Below, piece after piece: positions 39,168 to 48,083 of a DNA stretch of 64,000 bases. This DNA comes from Flavobacterium panacagri (GTDB taxonomy: Bacteria; Bacteroidota; Bacteroidia; Flavobacteriales; Flavobacteriaceae). Both the position numbers and the translations under genes were made by a program. The stretch is taken from assembly GCF_030378165.1 (NCBI RefSeq), contig NZ_CP119766.1:1-64000 (forward strand). The letters are read 5' to 3'. Every line of letters begins with the position of its first letter. The stretch's first letter is position 1. Under the pieces are notes generated by a model. It was not told the origin of the DNA and made no database searches. It was given only the letters and a program-made list of their open reading frames with translations.

Positions 39168-39959
39168 TTAAAAACTAAAGTTTACTACGATTCCATTGTT
39201 AATTTCGGATGTAATTTTTATTTCACCTTCTAGAAACGATATACGGCTGTCAATATTTTTCATTCCCAATCCTTTTTGATTTTCAGCATTAGTACTGTCA
39301 AAACCAACTCCATTATCTTCGTAGTCACAGGTATTTATTCCCTCTTTCTCAGAAAATGCGATCCAAATCTCTGTCGCTTTTCCATGTCGGAGTGAATTAT
39401 TCATAAGTTCCTGCAGAATTCTAAAAACATGTAAATGTCTATCGATATCATTATCATCAAAATCAATCTCATTTTTATAATGTGTTTTTACAGATTTACT
39501 GCTTTCAAATTCTTCACACAGTTCTTCTATTGCTGCATTAAGTCCAAATTTTTCAAAAACAGGAGGCAATAGATTATGGGCAATTTTTCTTGAATTGTCT
39601 AATGCTTTAGTTGTCAAAGCGATTATGTTCTCTGTAATTTCAGCAGTCTCTGCTTCAGTAAGATTTGGCGCGGTTAGTAAATGACTATTTAAAGAAACAA
39701 TATTTAATTTTGAACTGATATCATCATGGAGATCTTGTGCAATTCTTTTACGTTCTTCTTCTTGTGTCACAATATTTGCATGCAGCTGTTCTTTTTGGTA
39801 ACGAAGCTCTAAATCTTTTTTTTCTAATTCCTTTTGAATGATTTTTTTTCTAGAAAAATAAAAGAATATAATTAACGCAACTGCAACAATTATAAAAAAC
39901 AAGGAGATATACAATATAATAGCAACTAGCTCTTTATCAGGAATTGAATGGGTGTTCAT
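39168..39959 (-). CDS. Sensor histidine kinase, HisKA_3 type
   Basis: 263 residues: one N-terminal transmembrane helix (about 11-34), a coiled linker, the dimerisation domain with His78 (EEERKRIAQDLHDDISSKL) and an intact HATPase (QELMNNSLRHG N-box; DNGVGFD; GLGMKNIDSR). It has no sensor domain of its own beyond the helix. The multi-pass membrane protein encoded 30 bases upstream is the obvious candidate for sensing. The cognate regulator lies 116 bases downstream. Confidence 0.92.
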   Translation of the reverse strand: MNTHSIPDKELVAIILYISLFFIIVAVALIIFFYFSRKKIIQKELEKKDLELRYQKEQLHANIVTQEEERKRIAQDLHDDISSKLNIVSLNSHLLTAPNLTEAETAEITENIIALTTKALDNSRKIAHNLLPPVFEKFGLNAAIEELCEEFESSKSVKTHYKNEIDFDDNDIDRHLHVFRILQELMNNSLRHGKATEIWIAFSEKEGINTCDYEDNGVGFDSTNAENQKGLGMKNIDSRISFLEGEIKITSEINNGIVVNFSF

Positions 39960-39989
39960 ATCTGTTTTCTTATGTTAGACAATTACAAA

Positions 39990-40625
39990 CTAACTTTGTA
40001 AACTTTTTTTCGGAGAAAAACTTACTTTCCATTCAAATAGAATAATCAAATAATAAATTATAAGCAAAAAAGCATTTAACTGCCAGCTTAGATATTTCAA
40101 ATCAGTGCTTAACCCTGTAGAAAGATTTCCAATTAAAAATAATACTGTACTTGCTAATAAATAAAAAACTACTGCAATACTTATATAATAGAACTTTTTA
40201 CCTTCTGTAAGCATATTATAAAAATGAAGTAGCGCAAAAACAACAATAAGTAAAGATGTTAAAGTGATTTCAAACAGATTAAACTTCAAAAATTGACCAG
40301 CATCTAAAATAAATTGTATTGATAAAATCAACAGAGCAATTACTAAAGTTGTTCGAACAAACATTTTTTGAACTTTAAGATAAAATAACGAATCATAAAA
40401 GAGCCCTAATAAAATCATTTGTCCTATAAAAAAAATATTAACAAGGAATAAATTGTTTAGCTCTAAATGATAAATAACTTCCATTGAAATTTGCATTACA
40501 AAAGAGAAGCCCAAATAGAAAACAAAAAAAACATTAGCTTTTTCCTTTCGGAAAAAGCTAAATGAATATAACATAAGATTAATCAATAAAATCAAATAAC
40601 TTGAATATATTAAAAAATCATCCAT
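39990..40625 (-). CDS. Multi-pass membrane protein of a signalling cassette
   Basis: 211 residues, nearly all hydrophobic, with about seven predicted membrane segments and few soluble loops. The layout is like 7TM sensor modules that accompany histidine kinases in Bacteroidota, and a kinase lacking a sensor domain follows 30 bases later. No catalytic motif is seen. Role as the signal receptor of the cassette is inferred from order and topology. Confidence 0.65.
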   Translation of the reverse strand: MDDFLIYSSYLILLINLMLYSFSFFRKEKANVFFVFYLGFSFVMQISMEVIYHLELNNLFLVNIFFIGQMILLGLFYDSLFYLKVQKMFVRTTLVIALLILSIQFILDAGQFLKFNLFEITLTSLLIVVFALLHFYNMLTEGKKFYYISIAVVFYLLASTVLFLIGNLSTGLSTDLKYLSWQLNAFLLIIYYLIILFEWKVSFSPKKSLQS

Positions 40626-40641
40626 TCTAAAAGTGATTTAA

Positions 40642-40995
40642 TTAATATGGAGGACTTGGACGTGCACCATCGTAAACAATTGGTATACCTTCGTTTTCGC
40701 CTTCATCTGCTCCTACTTCTGTACCGTAAACATCTACGTATTTACCCGTTTCTGGATCATATTTGGCTCCAACAAAAAGTAAAGTTTTCTCATTTTGGTC
40801 ATTAATCCCAATGTAAGCACGAACAGCTTCAGTATCTAGCTTTAAAACCAGCTCTAAACTTTCTCTAGGAATTAAATAAGATTTAACTTTTTTCTTACGA
40901 TCCTCAACAGAAGTATCATCATCGTATCTTTTCTCCCACTTTTCGGCAGTTGTCAAAGGCACCTTGATAGGTCCAGGAAATTTTTCTTCACTCAT
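40642..40995 (-). CDS. Small soluble protein of the signalling cassette, ending PSPPY
   Basis: 117 residues, no signal peptide. The outline LTTAEKWEKRYDDD, then AVRAYIGINDQNEKTLLFVG and a C-terminal GARPSPPY resembles a group of uncharacterised Bacteroidota proteins (from memory) that begin T-x-x-x-A-x-x-W-x-x-R-Y and end P-C-P-P-x-C. Here the two Cys of that tail are Ser and Tyr. It is the first gene of the operon with the 7TM protein, kinase and regulator, 16 bases before the next. Function unknown. Confidence 0.6.
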   Translation of the reverse strand: MSEEKFPGPIKVPLTTAEKWEKRYDDDTSVEDRKKKVKSYLIPRESLELVLKLDTEAVRAYIGINDQNEKTLLFVGAKYDPETGKYVDVYGTEVGADEGENEGIPIVYDGARPSPPY

Positions 40996-41091
40996 AATTT
41001 AAATTTGTTATTGGTTAATACTTTAAAAAAATAAATAGTTCCTTAATGGTATAGCTAAACTACTGATTTTAATTAGAAAATTAGCACAAAA

Positions 41092-41125
41092 ACAAAAAAA
41101 AAGCCTTAAAAAATAAGGCCTTTAC
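41092..41125 (-). terminator. Terminator after dnaB
   Basis: AAAGCCTTA and TAAGGCCTTT pair with one bulge; the minus strand ends in a long T run. Overlaps the dnaB end region only by position, its stop being at 41132. Confidence 0.7.
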
Positions 41126-41131
41126 AATTTA

Positions 41132-42676
41132 TTAAAATGGAACATCGCTGTCATCGTCATCATCGTTCAAATTACTGCCAAATGCTTCATTGGCTGAAGG
41201 CAGATTATTTGTCACAAACGGACTATCATCATGATTCATTTTTGACGGCAGATCGTCATAGCTACCCGAAAATTCATCAAGATTATCAAATTTCCCTAGG
41301 TGTCCTAAAAATTTCAAACGTATGTTTTCAATACCCCCATTACGGTGTTTTGCGATCATAATTTCAGCCTGACCAGCAGTTGGCGAAGCCTCTTCATCAT
41401 CCCATTCCTCAATTTTGTAATATTCTGGTCGGTATAAAAACGAAACGATATCGGCATCCTGCTCAATTGCTCCAGATTCACGAAGATCCGAAAGTAAAGG
41501 ACGTTTACTAGAACCACGCGTCTCAACGGCACGTGACAACTGAGAAAGTGCAATTACCGGAACGTTAAGTTCTTTTGCCAAAGCTTTTAAGTTTCGGGAA
41601 ATTGTAGAAATTTCCTGCTCACGATTTCCTCCTCCTTTAGCATTTCCTCCGGCAGTCATCAACTGCAAATAATCAATAATAATAATTTTAATACCATGCT
41701 GTGACGCTAAACGACGGCATTTTGCTCTTAAATCGAAAATAGAAAGTGAAGGTGTATCATCAATAAACAAAGGCGCTTTCTCTAAATCTTTTACCTTAGT
41801 ACTCAACATTGTCCATTCATGAGCCTCTAATTTTCCTGTACGCAATTTTTCTGACGACAATCCTGTTTCAGAAGAAATAAGCCTCGTAATTAACTGAACA
41901 GATGCCATCTCCAGAGAGAACAAAGCTACTCCATGTCCATATTGGATCGCAATATTTCTAGCCATAGAAAGTACAAACGCCGTCTTTCCCATCGCTGGTC
42001 TGGCCGCAATAATAATTAAATCACTCGGCTGCCATCCAGACGTTAGTTTATCTAGATTATGAAAACCAGTCTCTACACCACTTAATCCTTCTTTTTTAGA
42101 AATCTCTTCAATTTTCTTTTTAGCTTGTAAAACCAAACTCTGTGCGGTTTCGGAGCTACGCTTGATATTTCCTTGTGTAACTTCGTACAATTTAGATTCA
42201 GCTTGATCCAATAAATCAAAAACGTCTGCACTTTCATCATAGGATGCTTCAATAATTTCTGAAGAAATTCTAATCAAACTTCTTTGAATAAATTTTTGAA
42301 GAATGATACGCGAATGAAATTCGATGTGCGCCGAAGAAGCAATTTTCTGCGTAAGCTGAATTAAATAGAAATCTCCACCCGCTAAATCTAACTTTCCGTT
42401 TTTCTTTAACTGAGTCGAAACTGTTAAGATATCAATAGGCTGCGTTTCGGTAAAAAGTTGTAAAATCGCTTCAAAAATATGTTTGTGTGCGTCTTTATAA
42501 AAAGCTTCTGCCTGCAAAATATCAATTACGTCATCTACCCCTTTTTTATCAATCATCATTGCACCTAACACAGCTTCCTCCAAATCAAGAGCTTGCGGTG
42601 GCAACTTACCTTTTTCTAAGTTGATAATGGTGGTTTTGTCGACCTTTACAGGGCTTAAGTTTTTGAAATTTTCCAT
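41132..42676 (-). CDS. dnaB: Replicative DNA helicase DnaB
   Basis: Hexameric 5'-3' helicase that unwinds the fork and recruits primase. 514 residues: an N-terminal collar domain (about 20-130, PPQALDLEEAVLGAMMIDKK), linker, and RecA-like C-terminal domain with Walker A ARPAMGKTAFVL (about 231-242), IIIIDYLQLM, and SQLSRAVETR before an arginine-finger region. The acidic tail (NDDDDDSDVPF) is typical. No intein is inserted. Unlinked to dnaA here, 41 kb away. Confidence 0.97.
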   Translation of the reverse strand: MENFKNLSPVKVDKTTIINLEKGKLPPQALDLEEAVLGAMMIDKKGVDDVIDILQAEAFYKDAHKHIFEAILQLFTETQPIDILTVSTQLKKNGKLDLAGGDFYLIQLTQKIASSAHIEFHSRIILQKFIQRSLIRISSEIIEASYDESADVFDLLDQAESKLYEVTQGNIKRSSETAQSLVLQAKKKIEEISKKEGLSGVETGFHNLDKLTSGWQPSDLIIIAARPAMGKTAFVLSMARNIAIQYGHGVALFSLEMASVQLITRLISSETGLSSEKLRTGKLEAHEWTMLSTKVKDLEKAPLFIDDTPSLSIFDLRAKCRRLASQHGIKIIIIDYLQLMTAGGNAKGGGNREQEISTISRNLKALAKELNVPVIALSQLSRAVETRGSSKRPLLSDLRESGAIEQDADIVSFLYRPEYYKIEEWDDEEASPTAGQAEIMIAKHRNGGIENIRLKFLGHLGKFDNLDEFSGSYDDLPSKMNHDDSPFVTNNLPSANEAFGSNLNDDDDDSDVPF

Positions 42677-42762
42677 ATAGCGAAAGTAGCAAAATTTAAA
42701 AAAAATCTGCTATCGAGTTATAACTATTAATTGTTTATAAATAATCCTGATTTGTTCATAAC

Positions 42763-42799
42763 CAAAAAAAAATCCGAAACTGTAAGGCTTCGGATTTTA
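42763..42799 (-). terminator. Terminator after accA
   Basis: AAAATCCGAA / TTCGGATTTT stem; minus-strand T run. It separates accA from dnaB. Confidence 0.85.
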
Positions 42800-42816
42800 A
42801 GTCTCTTTTTATGAAT

Positions 42817-43770
42817 TTACTCTTTATACTCGCCCATATTACTGTATTTGTCCATTCTTTGGGCAATTAAGTCGGCTGTTGATAAGTCTTTTAATTCATT
42901 ATATCCTTTAGTGATGTATTCTGCAACTGTTTTAAAAGTTGTTTCGCGGTCATAGTGCGCTCCTCCTAGTGGTTCCGGAATAACATCATCTACTAATTTT
43001 TGTTTTTTCATGTCAGAAGATGTCAATTTTAAAGCTTCTGCTGCACGCTCTTTGTATTCCCAGCTCTTCCATAAAATAGAAGAGCAAGATTCTGGAGAAA
43101 TTACAGAATACCAAGTATTTTCTAACATATAAACACGGTCTCCAACACCAATTCCTAAAGCTCCACCAGAAGCACCTTCACCAACAATAATTGTGATAAT
43201 CGGCACTTGAAGACGAACCATTTCAAAAATATTTCTTGCGATAGCTTCTCCTTGTCCTCTTTCTTCAGCTTCTAATCCTGGATATGCACCCGGAGTATCT
43301 ACCAAAGTCAAAACTGGAATTCCAAATTTCTCTGCCATTTTCATCAAACGCAAAGCTTTACGATATCCCTCTGGATTTGCCATACCAAAATTACGATACT
43401 GACGTGTTTTAGTATTAAAACCTTTTTGCTGTCCGATAATCATAAACGACTGTCCGTTTATTTTACCAAGACCACCAACCATTGCTTTATCATCTTTAAA
43501 ACCTCTGTCTCCATGAAGTTCCAAAAACGTATCACCACAAATTGCTTTAATATAATCTAACGTATACGGTCTATTTGGGTGTCTTGACAATTGTACACGC
43601 TGCCAAGCAGTAAGGTTTTTGTATATATCTTTCTTGGTTTCCTCTAATTTCTTGTTGATTTCCTTGCAGGTAGGTGTTACATCAACGTCAGATTCTTTTC
43701 CAATAATAACGCACTTTTCTAGCTGTTCTTCAAGTTCTTTAATTGGAAGCTCAAAATCTAAATATTCCAT
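42817..43770 (-). CDS. accA: Acetyl-CoA carboxylase carboxyltransferase subunit alpha
   Basis: Together with AccD, transfers the carboxyl group from carboxybiotin to acetyl-CoA, giving malonyl-CoA for fatty acid synthesis. 317 residues, standard. Seen: [14 protein letters not shown] at the start, [38 protein letters not shown] and [17 protein letters not shown], which form the acyl-CoA and oxyanion sites. accD is not adjacent. Its own -7 box lies at 43803. Confidence 0.97.
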   Translation of the reverse strand: MEYLDFELPIKELEEQLEKCVIIGKESDVDVTPTCKEINKKLEETKKDIYKNLTAWQRVQLSRHPNRPYTLDYIKAICGDTFLELHGDRGFKDDKAMVGGLGKINGQSFMIIGQQKGFNTKTRQYRNFGMANPEGYRKALRLMKMAEKFGIPVLTLVDTPGAYPGLEAEERGQGEAIARNIFEMVRLQVPIITIIVGEGASGGALGIGVGDRVYMLENTWYSVISPESCSSILWKSWEYKERAAEALKLTSSDMKKQKLVDDVIPEPLGGAHYDRETTFKTVAEYITKGYNELKDLSTADLIAQRMDKYSNMGEYKE

Positions 43771-43802
43771 GGATTTTTGAATTTTGTTTGTAAATCGAAC
43801 CG

Positions 43803-43810
43803 CAAATATA
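43803..43810 (-). promoter_or_regulatory. Probable -7 box for accA
   Basis: Reads TATATTTG on the minus strand, 33 bases before the ATG. No clear TTG at -33. Confidence 0.55.
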
Positions 43811-43882
43811 AAAATATTATATCATTGGCGAAGTTAATTGTTATTTAAAGTATAAAAATGCATTTTAAAAATAAGGAAACTA

Positions 43883-44773
43883 TTACAAGCTCTCTTTCTT
43901 TTTCTGATAGTGTTTAAAAACACCATTTAGGATAACGGTTATGATAATTATAACTGCTCCAATATAAAATTCCACACTCATTTTTTCTTTCCCCCCTAAT
44001 ATGAAATAAGCTAAAACTATTCCGTAAACAGGCTCTAAGTTCGTGGTTAGCATTACCGTATATGGCGTTAATCGCTGCATTACTTTTACTGATGCAGTAA
44101 AGGCATAGGCTGTACAAATAGAGGATAAAACCAGTAGCAAAACCCAGTTATTTAAAGACATCGTAAAGAAATCTGCCGTAAATTTTCCTTGAAATAAAAA
44201 ATAAATTGAGATAAAAAAGACTCCAGCACCAAACTCATAAAAAGTGATTACTGAAGGTTCATGGTCTGAAATCAGCTTTCCATTCATTAAGGTAAACAAA
44301 ACTCCTAAAATAATTGCAGCTAAAGCATAATAAACTCCCGTTAGATATTTTATTTCTACCTGAAGAATCAGTCCCAAACCTGCAATAATTACAAGACCAA
44401 AAAGAACTTCATACCACAAAACTTTACGTCCATAAAATAAAGGTTCTAGTAAAGAGGCAAAAAAAGCGCCTAGCGAAAAAATAGAAAGTGTAATGGATAC
44501 ATTGGAAACCTGAATGGCTTTAAAAAAGAAAATCCAGTGCAAGGCAATTAATAATCCAACAAAAATCAGTTTAAATAATTCTTTTACAGGAACTTGAAAA
44601 GATTGTTTTTTATAAGCGATAAAAGCTCCTAAAAAAATCATGGCAATAAGCATTCTATACCAAACCAGATTATTGGCATCAATAGTTATTAAAGCACCCA
44701 AAATGGCTGTAAAACCCCAGATAAAAACAATTAAGTGAAGATTTAAATAACTTTTTAAATTATCGTTTCGCAT
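43883..44773 (-). CDS. DMT superfamily (EamA) transporter
   Basis: 296 residues with ten hydrophobic helices arranged as two five-helix EamA repeats (about 8-140 and 150-290). Motifs: IWGFTAILGALITIDANNLV in the first repeat and LTTNLEPVYGIVLAYFILGG in the second, the typical drug/metabolite-transporter signature. Substrate cannot be read from the sequence. Its start overlaps the upstream LptF/G-like gene by 14 bases, so they are translationally coupled. Confidence 0.9.
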   Translation of the reverse strand: MRNDNLKSYLNLHLIVFIWGFTAILGALITIDANNLVWYRMLIAMIFLGAFIAYKKQSFQVPVKELFKLIFVGLLIALHWIFFFKAIQVSNVSITLSIFSLGAFFASLLEPLFYGRKVLWYEVLFGLVIIAGLGLILQVEIKYLTGVYYALAAIILGVLFTLMNGKLISDHEPSVITFYEFGAGVFFISIYFLFQGKFTADFFTMSLNNWVLLLVLSSICTAYAFTASVKVMQRLTPYTVMLTTNLEPVYGIVLAYFILGGKEKMSVEFYIGAVIIIITVILNGVFKHYQKKKESL

Positions 44774-45848
44774 TACGTAATAGATAAACTGCTAAGATTC
44801 CGAAAACAATATTCGGGAACCAGACAGCTAATAAAGGTGAGAAAGTAGATTTTTCGGCAAGTGTACCAAAAATTTTATCAAAGAATACAAATGAGAAGGC
44901 AATCGCTATTCCGATTGCTAAGTTCGTTCCCATTCCACCGCGTCGTTTCATAGAAGAAACTGCAACAGCTATAATAGTCAAAATAAAAGCAGAAACTGGA
45001 ACGCTATACTTTTTATAAAGAACAACAAGATAAGTGTTGATGTTTCCAGAGCCTCTTTTTCTTTCTTTTTCAATAAAATCGATCAGTTTGCCTAAAGTCA
45101 ATGTTTCTGCGATGTAAACAACAGGGGTTAAATCGGCTAGTTCAAACTTAAAAGCTACATTTTTTTCCGGCGATTTTTCAAGCACATCATTCAATTCGCC
45201 AACTGTTCTTTTGGTGTAATCGTACAAAATGTAGGTCTTTTTTTTAGGATCCCATTTAATACGGCTTGCAGTAATTTTATAGGTTAGTTTTTCCTTTTCA
45301 AAATGCTCTAATGTAAAATTAAAGGCCGTCTTAGATTCTTCATTAAAACTGTTTACAAAAATAAAATCGTTATCATTAATCTGCCTGTAAACATTGGTAT
45401 TATTACCAAGCATTTCTGCTTTTCCATTACCTTTTAAATAAGTATACCTGAAATTATTGAATCCTTCACTGGCAGCAGGAACAATAAAAAAACCCATTAA
45501 AAGCACAAATACAGACACAATAGTTGCTCCCATAATATAAGGACGCAAAAAACGTGTAAAAGAAATTCCAGAACTTAAAATCGCAATAATCTCTGTATTA
45601 TTAGCCAATTTTGAAGTAAACCAAATTACAGATAAAAACAAGAATATCGGAAATAATGAATTGGCAAAATATACCGTAAAATTGTAATAATAGAGCGCAA
45701 TTTCTGTAAATGGAATTTTATTCTCCAGCATTTTATTTACCTTTTCAGAAACGTCAATTACGATTCCAATCGGAATAAATAATAAAATCATTACCGAAAA
45801 AGTGGCTAAATATCTTTTTAAAATATACTTATCTATTATTGTCAGCAT
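44760..45848 (-). CDS. LptF/LptG family permease
   Basis: 362 residues with the LptF/G layout: three membrane helices near the N-terminus (about 12-32, 62-82, 100-120), a periplasmic jellyroll (about 130-270) and three helices at the C-terminus. Begins LTIIDKYILKRYLATFSVM, typical of LptG. With LptB and the partner permease it extracts lipopolysaccharide from the inner membrane. Which of F or G it is cannot be stated with certainty. Operon: tgt, then this gene, then the DMT transporter. Confidence 0.9.
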   Translation of the reverse strand: MLTIIDKYILKRYLATFSVMILLFIPIGIVIDVSEKVNKMLENKIPFTEIALYYYNFTVYFANSLFPIFLFLSVIWFTSKLANNTEIIAILSSGISFTRFLRPYIMGATIVSVFVLLMGFFIVPAASEGFNNFRYTYLKGNGKAEMLGNNTNVYRQINDNDFIFVNSFNEESKTAFNFTLEHFEKEKLTYKITASRIKWDPKKKTYILYDYTKRTVGELNDVLEKSPEKNVAFKFELADLTPVVYIAETLTLGKLIDFIEKERKRGSGNINTYLVVLYKKYSVPVSAFILTIIAVAVSSMKRRGGMGTNLAIGIAIAFSFVFFDKIFGTLAEKSTFSPLLAVWFPNIVFGILAVYLLRNAKR

Positions 45849-45854
45849 ATATTT

Positions 45855-45947
45855 TTTGTTTCAAGTTTAAAAGTTTCAGGTTTCACGTTTCAAGTTTCAT
45901 GTTACACTGAGCAACTTGAAACTTGAAACTAAAAAAACTTGAAACTT
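45855..45947. repeat. TTTCAAGTTTCA-type word repeat/inverted repeat
   Basis: The tgt-lptG spacer is nearly all copies of TTTCAAGTTT and its complement AAACTTGAAA, including one inverted pair flanking ATGTTACACTGAGC. The same words recur at 47190-47232. Confidence 0.75.
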
Positions 45948-45949
45948 TT

Positions 45950-47080
45950 TTATAGTCTTTGACTCATATTTTTAACCATCATTTCTTTCCATGGTCTGAA
46001 ATCTCCGGCTAAGATATGTTTTCTAGCTTCACGAACCAACCACATATAAAATCCAAGGTTATGAATTGTAGCGATTTGTTTTCCTAAGTATTCATTAGCT
46101 GCAAACAAGTGACGTAAATACGCTTTTGAATATTCTGTATCTACAAAAGTATGCGCCATTTCATCAATTGGAGAAAAATCTGCTTCCCATTTTTTGTTTT
46201 TGATGTTGATTGTTCCATTTGCTGTAAACAACATTCCGTTTCTTGCATTACGCGTTGGCATAACACAGTCAAACATATCAATACCTAACGCAATATTTTC
46301 AAGAATATTTATTGGAGTTCCAACTCCCATTAAGTAACGAGGTTTGTCTTCAGGAAGAATTTCGCAAACCACTTCTGTCATCGCGTACATTTCTTCTGCA
46401 GGTTCACCAACCGAAAGTCCACCAATTGCATTTCCTTGTTGTCCAGAATTAGCAATATATTCAGCCGACTGACGACGTAAATCTTTATAAGTACTTCCTT
46501 GAACAATTGGAAAAAATGTTTGTTCGTAACCGTATTTATAAGGTACCTTTTCCAAATGATTAATACAACGATCTAACCAGCGGTGTGTCATGTGCATCGA
46601 ACGCTGTGCATATCTGTAATCACAAGGATAAGGCGTACATTCATCAAAAGCCATAATAATATCAGCTCCAATGGTACGCTGAATTTCCATTACATTTTCA
46701 GGAGTAAAAAAGTGATAAGATCCATCAATATGTGATTTAAACTTTACCCCTTCTTCTTTAATTTTTCTGTTTGATGAAAGAGAATATACCTGATATCCTC
46801 CCGAATCAGTCAAAATATTACGATCCCAGTTCATGAATTTATGCAATCCACCAGCTTTTTCTAAAATTTCAGTCTGCGGACGCAAATATAAATGGTATGT
46901 ATTTCCAAGGATAATATCCGGATTTATTTCTTCTTTAAGTTCACGCTGGTGCACACCTTTCACAGATGCAACCGTTCCAACCGGCATAAAAATAGGCGTT
47001 TCAATTACGCCGTGATCAGTAGTTATACTCCCCGCTCTTGCTTTAGACTGCGGATCTTTTTGTAATAAATCGAACTTCAT
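45950..47080 (-). CDS. tgt: tRNA-guanine transglycosylase lacking the usual zinc cysteines
   Basis: Exchanges the wobble guanine of GUN anticodons for preQ1 on the way to queuosine. 376 residues, standard. Seen: nucleophile-side DSGGYQVYSLS, catalytic region MAFDECTPYPCDYRYAQRSM, GGLSVGEP and MPTRNARNGML. The C-terminal zinc site is unusual: E. coli has C-x-C-x2-C before NYSRAYL; here the matching segment is AHTFVDTEYSKAYL, with none of the cysteines, while the TIHNL His is kept. I recall that Bacteroidota homologues share this loss, but could not check. A TATCTTTG box lies at 47101. Confidence 0.94.
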   Translation of the reverse strand: MKFDLLQKDPQSKARAGSITTDHGVIETPIFMPVGTVASVKGVHQRELKEEINPDIILGNTYHLYLRPQTEILEKAGGLHKFMNWDRNILTDSGGYQVYSLSSNRKIKEEGVKFKSHIDGSYHFFTPENVMEIQRTIGADIIMAFDECTPYPCDYRYAQRSMHMTHRWLDRCINHLEKVPYKYGYEQTFFPIVQGSTYKDLRRQSAEYIANSGQQGNAIGGLSVGEPAEEMYAMTEVVCEILPEDKPRYLMGVGTPINILENIALGIDMFDCVMPTRNARNGMLFTANGTINIKNKKWEADFSPIDEMAHTFVDTEYSKAYLRHLFAANEYLGKQIATIHNLGFYMWLVREARKHILAGDFRPWKEMMVKNMSQRL

Positions 47081-47100
47081 TTGTTTCTTTTTTCAGAGCG

Positions 47101-47108
47101 CAAAGATA
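47101..47108 (-). promoter_or_regulatory. Probable -7 box for the tgt operon
   Basis: TATCTTTG on the minus strand, 21 bases before the tgt ATG at 47080. Confidence 0.55.
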
Positions 47109-47149
47109 GTTTAATTTCAGGAAAATTAATTAGATAATTTGTCAATTAG

Positions 47150-47232
47150 AAAATTAGAAAATTATTCTCATCAAGCTAAAACCTGATGTCCCCAACTTGA
47201 AACAAAGAAAACCTGAAACTTGAAACTAAAAC
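47150..47232. repeat. AACTTGAAAC-type word repeats
   Basis: AACTTGAAACAAAG, CCTGAAACTTGAAACTAAAA and AATTAGAAAATTAGAAAATT follow each other. Same vocabulary as 45855-45947. Confidence 0.65.
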
Positions 47233-47238
47233 TATTTT

Positions 47239-47394
47239 GGGCGTTCCCTTCAGTCGGGCTATCCGCTATATCTTTTGTTCCAGAAATTATCGTTGTTAAT
47301 GAAGTCTTGACATTTGTCACAAAAGGATGCCGCTACAAACGAAGTTCACTGAACTCCAATAAAAAATAAAACTCTGTGAAGTAATCCCTAACGC
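47239..47394 (+). repeat. Dispersed palindromic repeat, family B, copy 2
   Basis: Starts GGGCGTTCCC, has GTCGGGCTATCCGCTATA and CTTTTGT...ACAAAAGGATGCCGCTAC, and ends ATCCCTAACGC. Longer than the other copies because the central loop and a stretch before the right end are expanded. It occupies about a third of the 440-base gap upstream of the acidic protein; the rest (47395-47522) shows nothing I can name. Confidence 0.7.
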
Positions 47395-47522
47395 AAACGG
47401 TTCTTCAAGAAAATCCATCGATAAAATCGGAATGTAAAAACTGCAGCAATCCTATTATTAAAGTATAACAAACCCATTCATTTCTTTCGTAATTTTAATA
47501 TTCAACTAAAATTTTAGAAATC

Positions 47523-47825
47523 ATGATAAACTCAGAAGATAAATTAGATGATATCAAGGACGATCAAATCGAAAAAAACCTTGAAAACATGGATTATCCA
47601 GCAAACGAAGATATTTACAATCAAGAAGAAAGATTAGAAGACATTGATCCTCAAGACATTTCTGGAGAAAGAATAATTAATAATGATAATCACGAATGGA
47701 AACAGAACAGCGATAAAATCGGCAACGATTTAGATGTTCCTGGTTCCGAGCTTGACGACGAACAAGAAGATATTGGTTCTGAAGACGAAGAAAACAATTA
47801 TTACAGCGAAAGCGACACTAATTAA
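47523..47825 (+). CDS. Small highly acidic protein of unknown function
   Basis: 100 residues, about one third Asp or Glu, with many Asn and few hydrophobic residues; no signal peptide, membrane segment or Cys. Likely intrinsically disordered. The pattern NLENMDYPANEDIYNQEE and the closing EENNYYSESDTN are distinctive but I know no family. Single gene, with repeat elements on both sides. Confidence 0.7.
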   Translation: MINSEDKLDDIKDDQIEKNLENMDYPANEDIYNQEERLEDIDPQDISGERIINNDNHEWKQNSDKIGNDLDVPGSELDDEQEDIGSEDEENNYYSESDTN

Positions 47826-47860
47826 ACCTTTTAAACCTCCTCTAAAGTTTATATCTTTTT

Positions 47861-47926
47861 TTTGCCACAAATTATACAGATTTAATAGATTTTAAAATCA
47901 TTACAATCCGTATAATCTGTGGCAAA
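47861..47926. repeat. 66-bp element with 22-bp terminal inverted repeats
   Basis: TTTGCCACAAATTATACAG (continuing ATT) at the left pairs with AATCCGTATAATCTGTGGC (continuing AAA) at the right with two mismatches. It follows the acidic protein gene and can form a long hairpin. Confidence 0.75.
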
Positions 47927-48026
47927 ACTTTTGCATACAATTATCATATTTTTGCTTTTCCTCCAATTTTGATAAAAAAAGAACAAAAAAATTTAACAAT
48001 TGGAACGAACTAAAGCAGAAAATCAT

Positions 48027-48057
48027 TTGTCTCCCCACAAAATATCCGTTACTTTTG
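48027..48057 (+). promoter_or_regulatory. Promoter of the transketolase operon
   Basis: TTG at 48027-48029, 20-base spacer, TACTTTTG at 48050-48057; the ATG follows 26 bases on. Confidence 0.82.
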
Positions 48058-48083
48058 CTTCAGTTTAAAATTTTACATATAAA

